From Variovorax sp. (GTDB lineage: Bacteria; Pseudomonadota; Gammaproteobacteria; Burkholderiales; Burkholderiaceae_C), in NCBI GenBank assembly GCA_025352265.1, contig JANXTS010000039.1, positions 39,502 through 103,501 on the forward strand: a DNA stretch of 64,000 nucleotides, written 5' to 3'. A program made the translations under genes and the position numbers. Shown here piece after piece: positions 1-8,617 of the stretch. A model generated the notes under the pieces. It saw nothing but the letters and a program-made list of their open reading frames with translations. It did not search any database and had not been told where the DNA came from. The number at the start of each line of letters is the position of its first letter. Positions within the stretch are counted from its first letter, which is position 1.

Positions 1-608
1 GAAAAAATGAAATCGGGTCGCTTGTTGCGAATGTCGGCGATCACGGCGGCGTAGTCTTTTTCGGTGGCATCGAGCGCCATGTAGCGCTCGGCCAGCTTCT
101 CGCTGCCAGGCCGCTGGAGCACCAGTTCGCCCATGATCCGATTCGACTCGTAGGGATAGATGTAGTCCGAGCCGATCAGGTAGACGCGCGCGCCAAAGTT
201 GGCGGTCATGAACTCAGCCAACTGCACGCTGTTCTGGTTGGGCGCGGCCCCGGTGTAGATCACGTTGCCGGAATACTCGAAGCCTTCATAGAGCGTCGGA
301 TAGAACAACAGCTTGTTCCACTTCTCGACCACCGGGATCACGGCCTTGCGGCTGCTCGACATGTAGCAACCGAAGATCACGTTGACCCCGTCTTGCACGA
401 TAAGCCGCTCGGCCAAATCGGCATAGCGCGCGGGCTGAGATTGTGGGTCGTAGCGCACCGCGACTAGCTCCCGCCCATCAATGCCGCCGGCCTCGTTGAT
501 CTCTTCGATCCCGAGCAATGCTCCTTGCAACTGCGACAGTCCGATGGTTGAAGTGACGCCCGTTTCCGAAAAAAGAATGCCGACCCGAACCGGGTCTTTG
601 TCAGCCAT
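1..608 (-). CDS. amiC: AmiC-like amide-binding protein (partial, C-terminus beyond window)
   Basis: Periplasmic-binding-fold protein of the amide/urea receptor family (relatives AmiC, UrtA, FmdD). The N-terminal 202 residues are visible and begin MADKDPVRVGILFSETG. The family signatures FGCYMSSSRKAVIPV and GSDYIYPYESNR are present, equivalent to GCYTSASRKAVLPV and GSDYIYPRTCNK in the UrtA of this window. There is no signal peptide, which fits cytoplasmic AmiC, the amide sensor that restrains the antiterminator AmiR in Pseudomonas, better than an exported binding protein. The start is supported by GGAGG 7 nt upstream. It is the last visible gene of the amide operon, 111 bp after the VWA gene. 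An amiR-like regulator may lie beyond base 1; this is inference. Confidence 0.8.
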   Translation of the reverse strand, partial: MADKDPVRVGILFSETGVTSTIGLSQLQGALLGIEEINEAGGIDGRELVAVRYDPQSQPARYADLAERLIVQDGVNVIFGCYMSSSRKAVIPVVEKWNKLLFYPTLYEGFEYSGNVIYTGAAPNQNSVQLAEFMTANFGARVYLIGSDYIYPYESNRIMGELVLQRPGSEKLAERYMALDATEKDYAAVIADIRNKRPDFIF

Positions 609-719
609 GGTGCGGCCTCCTGCGGAGCGAATGTTGCTGCGAAAGCCGGCACTGCGGCGTGGGAATAAGAGGCATAAGGGAATGGGATGCGTCAGGTCAG
701 CGCTTAGCTTAACGGCGGT

Positions 720-2789
720 TCAGCGGGACACCAGTCCCGCGCAGGCGCGCTGAAGTTGCGCCGGCAGTCTTTGCACGTCGTCGACCACGCTGTAGTTGCG
801 CCAACCGAAAATGCGCCGCACATAGGGGTCGGCTGCTGCATCGACAGCGATGCAATGGGTCAGCACGCCGTCACGGCGCGCCTCCAACACGGCGGCGCGG
901 GCGTCTTCGGTGAGGTAACGAGGCTCGTGCACATCGATGTCCGAGGGCGCGCCGTCGGTCACCAGCAGGATCGAGCGCTGACCAGCCGATTCGTGTCGCA
1001 GCAGGTGGGTAGCGTGGCGCAAAGCTGCACCCATGCGCGTCGAAAAGCGGGCCTGCACCGCGTCGATCATGCCGCGTGAAACGGGGGTCGGCAGCGTGCC
1101 GAACTCGAGCAGCCGGTAGTAATAAACCTCCGCGCGCGTGTTCGATGAAAAGCCATGGATCGCCAACCGGTCGCCGTCGGGCGTGACCGATTCGGCGAGC
1201 AACAACGCCGCCTGCTTTTCGATGTCGAGCAAAGACAGCGCCGCGCCGCCAACACGGTCGTTGGCTGAAGCCGACAGGTCCAGCAGCACCAGGATGCTCG
1301 ACAACCCCAGTTCGCGACCCGGTCGCATGAACAGGCGCGGATCGGGTTGTAGGCGCGAGCGCCGGTCGACCATCACCTCGATGGCGGCGTTCAGATCGAC
1401 ATCGTCGCCCTCCCATTGGCGGCGCAACCGACGCGTACGGCTGAAGCGGCGCGCACGCGGCAGCGCCAATGCGGACGGGGTCGCGTTGCGCCCCGTCTTA
1501 TCGCGCGCCACCCCCATGCCTTGCCAGGCCGGCAGCTTCTCGATGACCGTGCACCAATCAGGCCGCAGCCGTTCGATACGTCGGTCCCATTCGGGGTATC
1601 TGAAGCGGCCGAGTTCCATCTCGGGACCACCGGCTTGCGCCTCGCCGCTCCCGTCGTCAAGAGGCGGTGAAGCATCCAACGGCGCATGCGCGCTTTGTTC
1701 CTGCACCGCCAACGCCTCGTCCGGCGGCGTCTGGGCATCGGCGAACCTCCAGAGATAACTGTGGTCGTCGCGGTACGGCGCCGGCACCACGAATTGCTGC
1801 GGATTGAACTGCACGCGCATCTGGCCCAGGTCGTTGGCGAGGATGGCCGCCACCGCACGGAACGCGTCGTAGTCGGCCAGCCCGGCCGAAGCGGCAGTGG
1901 CATCGAACAGCCGGCGCGCCTTGTTAACCCAGTAGTTGTCGTCCTGGTACGCCGCATCGATCAATGCCCGATCCATGCGCGACAGCAGCGCGGCAAAGCC
2001 CAGGTCGCGCGGGTTCGGCACCGGCGCCAGCGCGTCGATGAACCAGCGCCGCACGCCGGGGAGGTCGCGCAGCAACAGATGCTCGACGCGCGCGTCTTCC
2101 ATTGCCGAGACCACGGCAATGCCCATCGGTTTGAGCGTGCCCGCCGGCCGGGCCGGTTGAGAATAGCGCCGGTGCGCGACGGCATGCGCGACCGCTGCTC
2201 GGTACAGCCGCAGCCGGTCACCGGCCCCATCGAACACCGTGTAGTCGTCGGGAACCAGCAGATGCGTGGTGGTGAGCACCGGGCGCAGGCGCGGCGCATT
2301 GAGCTGGGTCTGCTGGCGTGGCTGCACCAGCATCGCGGGGCCGGCACGCGGGCTCAACGCCACGTCACCGAGCGGGCCCAGCAAGCCAGCGGCCAGCAGA
2401 TTGAGCGAGGGCAACGCGCGTTGCAGCGGCTCGGCACCGGCCTCGCCGTGCAGTGCGGCGACGGCCTGCGCATCGTCCAAACTGAACCAGGCGCGCTGAC
2501 GTTGCCGGTCGGTCGCATGATGGCGGAGGCCCGCCAGGATCCAGCGCCCGAGGCCGTCGGCGTTGAGGCCGTCGAGTACGCGCTCCAACCGCGCGGCCAG
2601 CGCCAGCGCGCTCGGCGCATCTTCTTCGTGCAACAGGTGCAGCCAGCGCAGCGCGGTGGCCGCCTGCGCGCGCCCGTCCGCGCCGCCCTGCGCGGTGGCG
2701 GCAAAGCGCGCGAGCTGCGGCGCCAGCAGATCGGACAGCGCGCTGCGGCTGGTGCTGGCACAGACGGCGGCACCAGCGTCGTTCGTCAT
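720..2789 (-). CDS. NorD-type VWA-domain protein
   Basis: Protein of 689 residues of the NorD/CbbO family, the von Willebrand A partner of a NorQ/CbbQ-type AAA ATPase. The C-terminal VWA domain (about residues 490-685) carries the metal-ion-dependent adhesion motif DLSAS followed by SILLVTDGAPSDID. The N-terminal half is long, alpha-helical and family-typical. Its ATG overlaps the stop of the ATPase gene by 4 bp (ATGA), so the two are translationally coupled. Known NorQ/NorD and CbbQ/CbbO pairs remodel or activate metalloenzymes such as nitric oxide reductase and Rubisco. Here no NO reductase is nearby and the pair sits inside an amidase/urea-transporter operon, so its client is unknown. Confidence 0.85.
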   Translation of the reverse strand: MTNDAGAAVCASTSRSALSDLLAPQLARFAATAQGGADGRAQAATALRWLHLLHEEDAPSALALAARLERVLDGLNADGLGRWILAGLRHHATDRQRQRAWFSLDDAQAVAALHGEAGAEPLQRALPSLNLLAAGLLGPLGDVALSPRAGPAMLVQPRQQTQLNAPRLRPVLTTTHLLVPDDYTVFDGAGDRLRLYRAAVAHAVAHRRYSQPARPAGTLKPMGIAVVSAMEDARVEHLLLRDLPGVRRWFIDALAPVPNPRDLGFAALLSRMDRALIDAAYQDDNYWVNKARRLFDATAASAGLADYDAFRAVAAILANDLGQMRVQFNPQQFVVPAPYRDDHSYLWRFADAQTPPDEALAVQEQSAHAPLDASPPLDDGSGEAQAGGPEMELGRFRYPEWDRRIERLRPDWCTVIEKLPAWQGMGVARDKTGRNATPSALALPRARRFSRTRRLRRQWEGDDVDLNAAIEVMVDRRSRLQPDPRLFMRPGRELGLSSILVLLDLSASANDRVGGAALSLLDIEKQAALLLAESVTPDGDRLAIHGFSSNTRAEVYYYRLLEFGTLPTPVSRGMIDAVQARFSTRMGAALRHATHLLRHESAGQRSILLVTDGAPSDIDVHEPRYLTEDARAAVLEARRDGVLTHCIAVDAAADPYVRRIFGWRNYSVVDDVQRLPAQLQRACAGLVSR

Positions 2790-3604
2790 CCGAACTGCGC
2801 CTCGACAAAGCCCTGCAACGCGCGCGCCATGTCCGGATCGTCCGTCAGCCCGCGCGTCATCGTCATCTCGCAGCTGTCTTGCGGCGACACACCATCGCGA
2901 ATCAGCACGCCCGCGTAGATCAGCATCCGGGTCGACACGCCCTCTTCCAGCCCACGCTGCTTAAGCGCGCGCGAGCAGTGCGCAATGCTGACGAGCTGCG
3001 CCGCCAACGCCAGCGCAATGCCCGATTCATGCGCCACGATGCTGGCTTCGATCCCGGCCTCGGGGTAGTCGAAGGCCAGCGCCGCAAAGCGCTGCCGGGT
3101 CGACGGCTTCATGTCCTTGGCGCTGCTTTGGTAGCCAGGGTTGTACGACACCACCAATTGAAAGTCGGGATGGGCACGCACCAGTTCACCCTTCTTGTCG
3201 AGCGGCAACATGCGGCGCGCATCCGTCAGCGGGTGAATTACCACAGTGGTGTCCTGCCGCGCCTCGACCACCTCGTCGAGGTAGCAGATGCCACCGTGGC
3301 GCACCGCCAAAGTCAGTGGTCCGTCGTGCCAGGCCGTGCCCTGCGCGTCCAGCAGGTAGCGCCCGATGAGGTCCGAGGCCGTCATGTCTTCATTGCAGGC
3401 CAGCGTGACGAGCGGCCTGCCCAGCTTCCAGGCCATGTACTCGACAAAGCGCGTCTTCCCGCACCCGGTCGGCCCTTTGAGGATCAACGGCATCCGGTGC
3501 ACATAGGCACTTTCGTACAACGCCACCTCGTTGCCGGCTGGTTGGTAAAACGGCTCGGTCTCAATGCGATAGCCAGCGAGCGGATCGGGGACGGCGACGT
3601 TCAT
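2786..3604 (-). CDS. NorQ/CbbQ-type (MoxR) AAA+ ATPase
   Basis: AAA+ ATPase of 272 residues of the MoxR class, NorQ/NirQ/CbbQ subfamily. Walker A is GPTGCGKT (residues 44-51), and a Walker B/sensor stretch GGICYLDEVVEARQDT follows at about 108. Length matches NorQ/CbbQ (about 260-275 residues). These ATPases form hexameric rings and act with a VWA protein, here encoded immediately downstream with a 4-bp overlap. Its own ATG overlaps the stop of the upstream hydrolase by 4 bp. The residues identify the subfamily; a role in amidase maturation or stress tolerance of the operon is only inferred from position. Confidence 0.9.
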   Translation of the reverse strand: MNVAVPDPLAGYRIETEPFYQPAGNEVALYESAYVHRMPLILKGPTGCGKTRFVEYMAWKLGRPLVTLACNEDMTASDLIGRYLLDAQGTAWHDGPLTLAVRHGGICYLDEVVEARQDTTVVIHPLTDARRMLPLDKKGELVRAHPDFQLVVSYNPGYQSSAKDMKPSTRQRFAALAFDYPEAGIEASIVAHESGIALALAAQLVSIAHCSRALKQRGLEEGVSTRMLIYAGVLIRDGVSPQDSCEMTMTRGLTDDPDMARALQGFVEAQFG

Positions 3605-4611
3605 GGCGTGGCGAGCAGTTCCTTGAGCGCGGCATCGATGAAGCGGGTGTCGACCGGACTGCTACCGCCGCCGGCGAAGTGGCCCCACACGCCCGGGATC
3701 GGGCGGCACTCGGCATTCGGCATATGCGACACCTCCCATTCGTTGTCGGCTACCGGAAAATACAGGTCACGTTCGGCCGGCATCACGATCGCGCGCGCCT
3801 TGATGGCGCCCAGCGCCTTCTCGAAATCGCCCTTGAACACCGGGTTGTCGCTGATGTCGCCGTGCTGCCACGACCACAGCATGGCGAGCAGGTTGTTAGC
3901 GTCCTTCTTCAGGAAGAAGCCTTCCCAAAACCCGACCAAAAAATCGTCCAGCGAGCTGAAGCCCAGCTCGCGCCACAACGTCTGCTTGTAGAAAGGCTGC
4001 GACAGCCCCCAGCCCGCATACACGCGGCCGACCGCGCGCAGACCCTTGCTTGGCGGCGTGCTGTACCAACCGCCATTCCATGCCGCATCGGTCTGGATTG
4101 CGGCCTTCACGCCTTCGAGGAACACGATGTTGTGCGGCGCCGTTTTCGCCGAGCCGCAGAAAGGCGCGATACGCTGGACCATGTCGGGGTACAGGCAGCC
4201 CCACTGGTTGGTCTGCTGCGCGCCCATCGACCAGCCCACCACCAGCGCAACCCGGTCGATGCTGAATTTTTCCGTCACCAGCCGGTGCTGCAGCGTGACG
4301 TTGTCGTACAGCGTGATGTTCGGAAAGCGCGCTTGGTTGTAGGGCTCGGGCGTGTTGCTGGGCGAGGACGACAGACCGTTGCCCAGCATGTTCGGCACGA
4401 TGATGAAGTATTTTTCCGGGTCCAGCGCCATACCCGGGCCAATCAGCCATTCGTTGTCGTAGTGCTGACCCGAGTACCAGGTCGGGTAGACGATCACGTT
4501 GCTCCTGTCGGCGTTGAGCTTGCCGTAGGTCTTGTAGGCGAGCTTGGTATTGCGCAGGGTGGCGCCGTGTTGCAGGAGCACATCCCCCAAATCGAAAGTG
4601 TCGTAATCCAT
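3601..4611 (-). CDS. Alpha/beta hydrolase, homoserine O-acetyltransferase (MetX)-like
   Basis: Alpha/beta-hydrolase-fold protein of 336 residues. The nucleophile elbow GWSMGAQQ (Ser at about residue 131) and the flanking YDNVTLQHRLV and NMLGNGLSSSPSN segments are typical of MetX-like proteins, which include acyltransferases and plain hydrolases. The C-terminal part holds the expected Asp (AERDLYFPVADNEWE) and His (GVWGHFAGGG). I chose the ATG giving MDYDTFDLGDVLLQHG; a longer upstream reading has no support. It lies between the permease and the AAA ATPase in the amide operon. True homoserine acetylation is unlikely in this context, and hydrolysis of an amide- or ester-derived metabolite is more plausible, but the substrate is not known. 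Confidence 0.75.
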   Translation of the reverse strand: MDYDTFDLGDVLLQHGATLRNTKLAYKTYGKLNADRSNVIVYPTWYSGQHYDNEWLIGPGMALDPEKYFIIVPNMLGNGLSSSPSNTPEPYNQARFPNITLYDNVTLQHRLVTEKFSIDRVALVVGWSMGAQQTNQWGCLYPDMVQRIAPFCGSAKTAPHNIVFLEGVKAAIQTDAAWNGGWYSTPPSKGLRAVGRVYAGWGLSQPFYKQTLWRELGFSSLDDFLVGFWEGFFLKKDANNLLAMLWSWQHGDISDNPVFKGDFEKALGAIKARAIVMPAERDLYFPVADNEWEVSHMPNAECRPIPGVWGHFAGGGSSPVDTRFIDAALKELLATP

Positions 4612-4637
4612 GATGATTGCTGCTTTCAAGTGAGGGT

Positions 4638-5951
4638 TCAGGTCTTGATGGGAGGCGAGACCGTCGCCACCGGCGCAACGCTGCGGATGTGGAGCACGGC
4701 ATAGCAAACCGCCGCCGCGACGAAGGCGATCACGGCCGTCGACAGCTGCGGCGCCATCTTCTCAATGGCATAGGCCGCCAACGAGCCTACGCCCCAGGCG
4801 ATGAACGCGCTCGGCCGCCAGTCGGCACCGATGACGGCGCCCGGCCGCACAAAATAAAGATCGACGATCAGGATGGCACCGATCGGCGGCACCACGATGC
4901 CCAGCAGCGACAGCCACGGAATAAAAAAGGCCCACACATTGGCCGCCGCGATGACGATGCCAAAGGCGGCAAGCACCACGGCAAACACGCGCATACGCCC
5001 GTTACCAATGCGCGACCAGCCCACGGCCGAGTTGTAGAGGCAGTGCGCGCACACCGAGCCCAGGTTGCACAGCAAGAACACGAAAGCGACCACGGCCAGC
5101 CAGGGCGCGTTCTGCGCCAGCATGTAGCCGAACATGTTGTCCAGGCCAAAGGGCTGCGGCTGCGGCAATGCCAGCGCGGCGGTCATGGTGCCACCGACCA
5201 GCATGGCGATCAGGTTGGCCACGGGAAAGGCGCAGGCCGTGGCGATCAGCGAGCTCTTGCGGTTGGCAGCCCAGCGGTTGAAGTCCGCCGTGACGGTACC
5301 CGCGTCGACGAACAGCGCCACCACAATGGTCAAGCCGATGCCGAAGGACATCGGCAACGCGGCCTGCGTGCCGGCGTATGCCAACACGTTGCCCCAACCC
5401 GCCGTGGAAGCGGAGTCCAGCGCCACCCAGCCGCCCAGTACCACGAACAATGGCACCGACACCATGCCGATCCAGTGCAGGCCGCGGATGCCGACGAAGG
5501 TGATGCCCAGATACAGCACGCCCGCTGCAACGGTCATCGTCAAGTAGTCGACCTTGAAGGCGGTGTGCATCAGGTTGCCCGTGATGCCAGTCTGCACGGC
5601 GTACCAGCCCAACAGCAGGGTCGACAGCAGACCGGAGGCAAACACATAGCCCTTCTTGCCAAAACTGGCGCTCGCCAGCAGCGCGAAGTTGTGGCCGCGC
5701 GCCGTTCCCAGTGCGCCCAGCGATCCGACGTACGCAAACATCAACAGGTTGCCCACGACCATCGCGAGCAGCGCGGACTGGAAGCCCATGCCCGCCACCA
5801 GGATGGAGCCGGTCATGGCGCCCGTGATGATCATCGGGAACCCGAGCCACACCATCGACACCGAGAAGGTGCTGCGTCGCTTCGAGAGCGGAACCGGGTC
5901 GTGCTCGTACTCTTCACCGAGCACCGTGTTGTCGACATGCTTCTGACTCAT
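4638..5951 (-). CDS. NCS1-family permease (cytosine/purine/allantoin type)
   Basis: Integral membrane transporter of 437 residues with about 12 hydrophobic segments beginning near residue 30 (TFSVSMVWLGFPMIITGAMT). The sequence resembles cytosine permease CodB and other NCS1 symporters; length is typical (about 420-490). The start MSQKHVDNTVLGEE is preceded by AAGAGG 7-8 nt upstream, so a longer N-terminal reading is rejected. It lies between amiE and the hydrolase on the same strand. In Pseudomonas the corresponding operon position is taken by AmiS, a small amide/urea channel. Here a symporter may provide an additional import route for an N-containing substrate; the substrate is not deducible. 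Confidence 0.85.
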   Translation of the reverse strand: MSQKHVDNTVLGEEYEHDPVPLSKRRSTFSVSMVWLGFPMIITGAMTGSILVAGMGFQSALLAMVVGNLLMFAYVGSLGALGTARGHNFALLASASFGKKGYVFASGLLSTLLLGWYAVQTGITGNLMHTAFKVDYLTMTVAAGVLYLGITFVGIRGLHWIGMVSVPLFVVLGGWVALDSASTAGWGNVLAYAGTQAALPMSFGIGLTIVVALFVDAGTVTADFNRWAANRKSSLIATACAFPVANLIAMLVGGTMTAALALPQPQPFGLDNMFGYMLAQNAPWLAVVAFVFLLCNLGSVCAHCLYNSAVGWSRIGNGRMRVFAVVLAAFGIVIAAANVWAFFIPWLSLLGIVVPPIGAILIVDLYFVRPGAVIGADWRPSAFIAWGVGSLAAYAIEKMAPQLSTAVIAFVAAAVCYAVLHIRSVAPVATVSPPIKT

Positions 5952-6016
5952 GACATACCTCTTTTCTTGCTTTGACGTTGAATGTGAGGGAAACGGAAGG
6001 CGCGGTTTGTCGCGCT

Positions 6017-7054
6017 TTAACGGTGCTTGTTGGTCTGGTTGGGAATGCCTTCGATCGGACATTCATCGGTTCCGACGGTGGTTCGGGTGAACGACTCGAC
6101 CTGCTCGCGCGCAGCCTCGGGGTCGTTGACCCACTTTTCGTAGAAGGTGAAGGGGCACGCCGCCACGCCCTTGTCGCCATCACCCGAATTGATGGTGCCG
6201 GTGTAGCCCCGGTGCAGCAACTTGAACAGGTGGTTTTGCGACTGGCCGTTTTTGCGGGCATCGCGGATCAGGCTCATCGACAGCTCGCCGTAATTGATGC
6301 CCATCTCTTCTTCGCCGCATTCGCCCAGCGTGCGCCCATCGAAACCGATAATTGCCGAGTGGCCGAAGTACGAGTACACACCGTCGAAGCCCGCCGCATT
6401 GGCAACGGCCACATACGTGTTGTTCATAAATGCCATGGCTTTGGACACCAGGATCTGCTGCTCCTTGGCCGGGTACATATAGCCTTGGCAGCGGATGATT
6501 AGTTCAGCGCCCTTCATCGCGCAGTCGCGCCAAATCTCCGGATAGTTGCCGTCGTCGCAAATGATGAGGCTGATCTTCATGCCCTTGGGGCCGTCGCTCA
6601 CGTAGGTGCAGTTACCGGGGTACCAGCCTTCGATGGGCACCCACGGCATGATCTTGCGGTACTTCTGGACGATCTCGCCCTTGTTGTTCATCAGGATCAG
6701 CGTGTTGTAGGGCGCCTTGTTCGGGTGCTCTTCGTGACGCTCTCCAGTCAGCGAAAACACACCCCAGACATTGGCCCTGCGGCAGGCATCGGCAAAGATC
6801 TCCGTTTCTTCACCGGGCACGGTGGCCGCCGTGTCGTACATCTCTTTGGCGTCGTACATGATGCCGTGCGTCGAGTACTCGGGGAACACCACCAGGTCCA
6901 TGCCCGGCAATCCCTTTTTCATGCCGACCAGCATGTCGGCAATCTTGCGTGCGTTGTCCAGCACCTCGGCCTTGGTGTGCAGGCGCGGCATCTTGTAGTT
7001 GACGACCGCGACACCGACGCAATCGTTGCTGCTTGAAATATCACCATGTCTCAT
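6017..7054 (-). CDS. amiE: Aliphatic amidase (acylamide amidohydrolase)
   Basis: Protein of 345 residues closely matching aliphatic amidase of the nitrilase superfamily, which hydrolyses short-chain amides (acetamide, propionamide) to the acid plus ammonia. The Glu-Lys-Cys triad is visible: [10 protein letters not shown] (Glu59), [10 protein letters not shown] (Lys134) and [13 protein letters not shown] (Cys166). The N-terminus [11 protein letters not shown] and the length are nearly those of Pseudomonas AmiE (346). GGAGC stands 7 nt before the ATG. It follows urtE by 28 bp and precedes the NCS1 permease, so uptake and hydrolysis are genetically linked. AmiE rather than formamidase AmiF is favoured by the N-terminal sequence. 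Confidence 0.96.
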   Translation of the reverse strand: MRHGDISSSNDCVGVAVVNYKMPRLHTKAEVLDNARKIADMLVGMKKGLPGMDLVVFPEYSTHGIMYDAKEMYDTAATVPGEETEIFADACRRANVWGVFSLTGERHEEHPNKAPYNTLILMNNKGEIVQKYRKIMPWVPIEGWYPGNCTYVSDGPKGMKISLIICDDGNYPEIWRDCAMKGAELIIRCQGYMYPAKEQQILVSKAMAFMNNTYVAVANAAGFDGVYSYFGHSAIIGFDGRTLGECGEEEMGINYGELSMSLIRDARKNGQSQNHLFKLLHRGYTGTINSGDGDKGVAACPFTFYEKWVNDPEAAREQVESFTRTTVGTDECPIEGIPNQTNKHR

Positions 7055-7082
7055 GAGGTCGCTCCTTCAGGGGGTTGGAAAA

Positions 7083-7772
7083 TCAGATGGTCAGGAACGA
7101 GCGCACCCGGTCCTGATCGAGGTGAGTTCGGGCTTCGTCGTGCACGATGCGCCCGCGGTCAATGACCAGAAATCGGTCGGCCAGGTCGAGCGCAAAGCTC
7201 AGCACCTGCTCCGAGACGACGATGGCGAAACCGCGCTCCTTGCGCAGCACATTGAGCGTGTGCGCCAGCTCCTTGATGATCGAGGGCTGGATGCCTTCGG
7301 TCGGCTCGTCCAGGATCAGCACCTTGGGGTCCGAAATCAGTGCGCGTGCGATGGCCAACATCTGCTGCTGGCCGCCCGAAAGGTTGCCGCCCTTGCGGTG
7401 CTTCATTTCCTGAAGCACCGGGAAAAAACGGTACAGGTAGTCGGGGACCATGCGGTGGCCCGAGTGCTCGGCGCCGGTCAGAATGTTTTGCTCGACCGTC
7501 AGGAACGGAAACACCATGCGCCCCTGAGGCACAAAGGCCAGCCCCTGCTTCACACGCTTGAAACTGGGCAGGCCGGCCAGTTCATGGCCGTTCAGCCGAA
7601 TACCGCCAGACCGCGCTGGCAGCAGTCCGATCAACGCCTTCAGCAACGTCGTCTTGCCCATCCCGTTACGCCCCATCACGGCGACGGATTCGTTGGCACC
7701 GACCGACAGCGAGATGTCGTGGACCACGTGGGATTCGCCATAGGCGACGTTGAGTTTCGAGACTTCAAACAT
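7083..7772 (-). CDS. urtE: Urea/amide ABC transporter ATP-binding protein UrtE
   Basis: ABC ATPase of 229 residues of the branched-chain amino acid/urea (LivF/UrtE) class. It shows Walker A GRNGMGKT (about residues 37-44), signature LSGGQQQMLAIARAL and Walker B VLILDEPTEGIQPS. EGIQPSII is characteristic of UrtE rather than LivF. The ATG at MFEVSKLNVAYGES was chosen; an in-frame TTG 18 bp upstream would overlap urtD but is less likely. It forms the cytoplasmic nucleotide-binding pair with UrtD and energises import by UrtABC. It lies 14 bp downstream of urtD and 28 bp upstream of amiE. Confidence 0.92.
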   Translation of the reverse strand: MFEVSKLNVAYGESHVVHDISLSVGANESVAVMGRNGMGKTTLLKALIGLLPARSGGIRLNGHELAGLPSFKRVKQGLAFVPQGRMVFPFLTVEQNILTGAEHSGHRMVPDYLYRFFPVLQEMKHRKGGNLSGGQQQMLAIARALISDPKVLILDEPTEGIQPSIIKELAHTLNVLRKERGFAIVVSEQVLSFALDLADRFLVIDRGRIVHDEARTHLDQDRVRSFLTI

Positions 7773-7786
7773 GGCGCGGCTTTCTT

Positions 7787-8617
7787 TCAATGACCAAGGT
7801 ACACATCGATGACGCGTCGGTCCGACTGGACCTCGGCGGCACTGCCTTCGCTGAGCAACTTGCCCTGGTGCAACACAGTCACCTTGTGCGCGATGCGTTT
7901 GACGAAATCCATGTCGTGCTCGATCACCACCACCGATTTACCTTGGGCGATGCGGCTCAGCAGGTCACCGGTTTGTTCACGCTCGCGCGGGCTCATGCCG
8001 GCCACCGGCTCGTCGAGCAGCAGCAGTTGGGGCTCCTGCATCAACAACATGCCGATTTCAAGCCACTGCTTTTGCCCATGACTGAGCTGACCGGCGCGTC
8101 GGCCGAGCTGATCGCGCAGATAGACTTCGCCGGCCATCGCGTCGATGCGCTTACGCACTTCGGCGGTGCGACGGAAGGTGAGCGACTGAAACAACCCATG
8201 CATCCTGGGCAACGAGATTTCGAAGTTCTCGAACACGGTCAGGTCTTCGTAAACCGACGGCGTCTGGAATTTGCGTCCCACCCCGGCACGCACGATCCGG
8301 TGCTCGCTCATTCGGGTCAGGTCCAGCCCGTTGAACATCACGCGGCCACTGGTCGGTTTGGTCTTGCCGCAAATCATGTCGAGCAGCGTGGTCTTGCCCG
8401 CACCATTCGGGCCGATGATCACGCGCAACTCGTTGCGTTCGACAGACAGGCTCAGGGCATCGACAGCCTTGAAGCCGTCGAACGACACGGTGAGGTCTTC
8501 AACCCGCAAAATTTCCTCACGAGCCGGAGCGACGGGGGCGCTGCTGCCAGGCGCAGGCATCGCGCCCGACGCCATCATGGGCTGGAGCGTGGCGAGCGGA
8601 CCCATCACGGCGCTCAT
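7787..8617 (-). CDS. urtD: Urea/amide ABC transporter ATP-binding protein UrtD
   Basis: ABC ATPase of 276 residues of the LivG/UrtD class. After an unusual low-complexity N-terminal extension of about 30 residues (MASGAMPAPGSSAPVAP) the domain begins at ILRVEDLTVSFDGF. It contains Walker A GPNGAGKT, the signature-region motif LSHGQKQWLEIGM and Walker B LLLLDEPVAGMSP. The SHGQKQWLEIGM sequence is typical of UrtD. Its ATG overlaps the urtC stop (ATGA), giving translational coupling. It is the second nucleotide-binding subunit of the importer. Confidence 0.92.
   Translation of the reverse strand: MSAVMGPLATLQPMMASGAMPAPGSSAPVAPAREEILRVEDLTVSFDGFKAVDALSLSVERNELRVIIGPNGAGKTTLLDMICGKTKPTSGRVMFNGLDLTRMSEHRIVRAGVGRKFQTPSVYEDLTVFENFEISLPRMHGLFQSLTFRRTAEVRKRIDAMAGEVYLRDQLGRRAGQLSHGQKQWLEIGMLLMQEPQLLLLDEPVAGMSPREREQTGDLLSRIAQGKSVVVIEHDMDFVKRIAHKVTVLHQGKLLSEGSAAEVQSDRRVIDVYLGH

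Noticed and set aside
1686..2918. Long plus-strand reading frame opposite the VWA gene
   Set aside because: High-GC antisense shadow: Arg/Gln/His-rich composition, no family signature, and it overlaps a well-supported gene throughout.
720..3604. Nitric oxide reductase activation genes (denitrification locus)
   Set aside because: The ATPase/VWA pair is of NorQ/NorD type, but no norB or norC is present and the operon is about amides.
3601..4707. MetX (methionine synthesis) as the function of the hydrolase
   Set aside because: The fold family fits, but the amidase-operon context argues against naming it metX.
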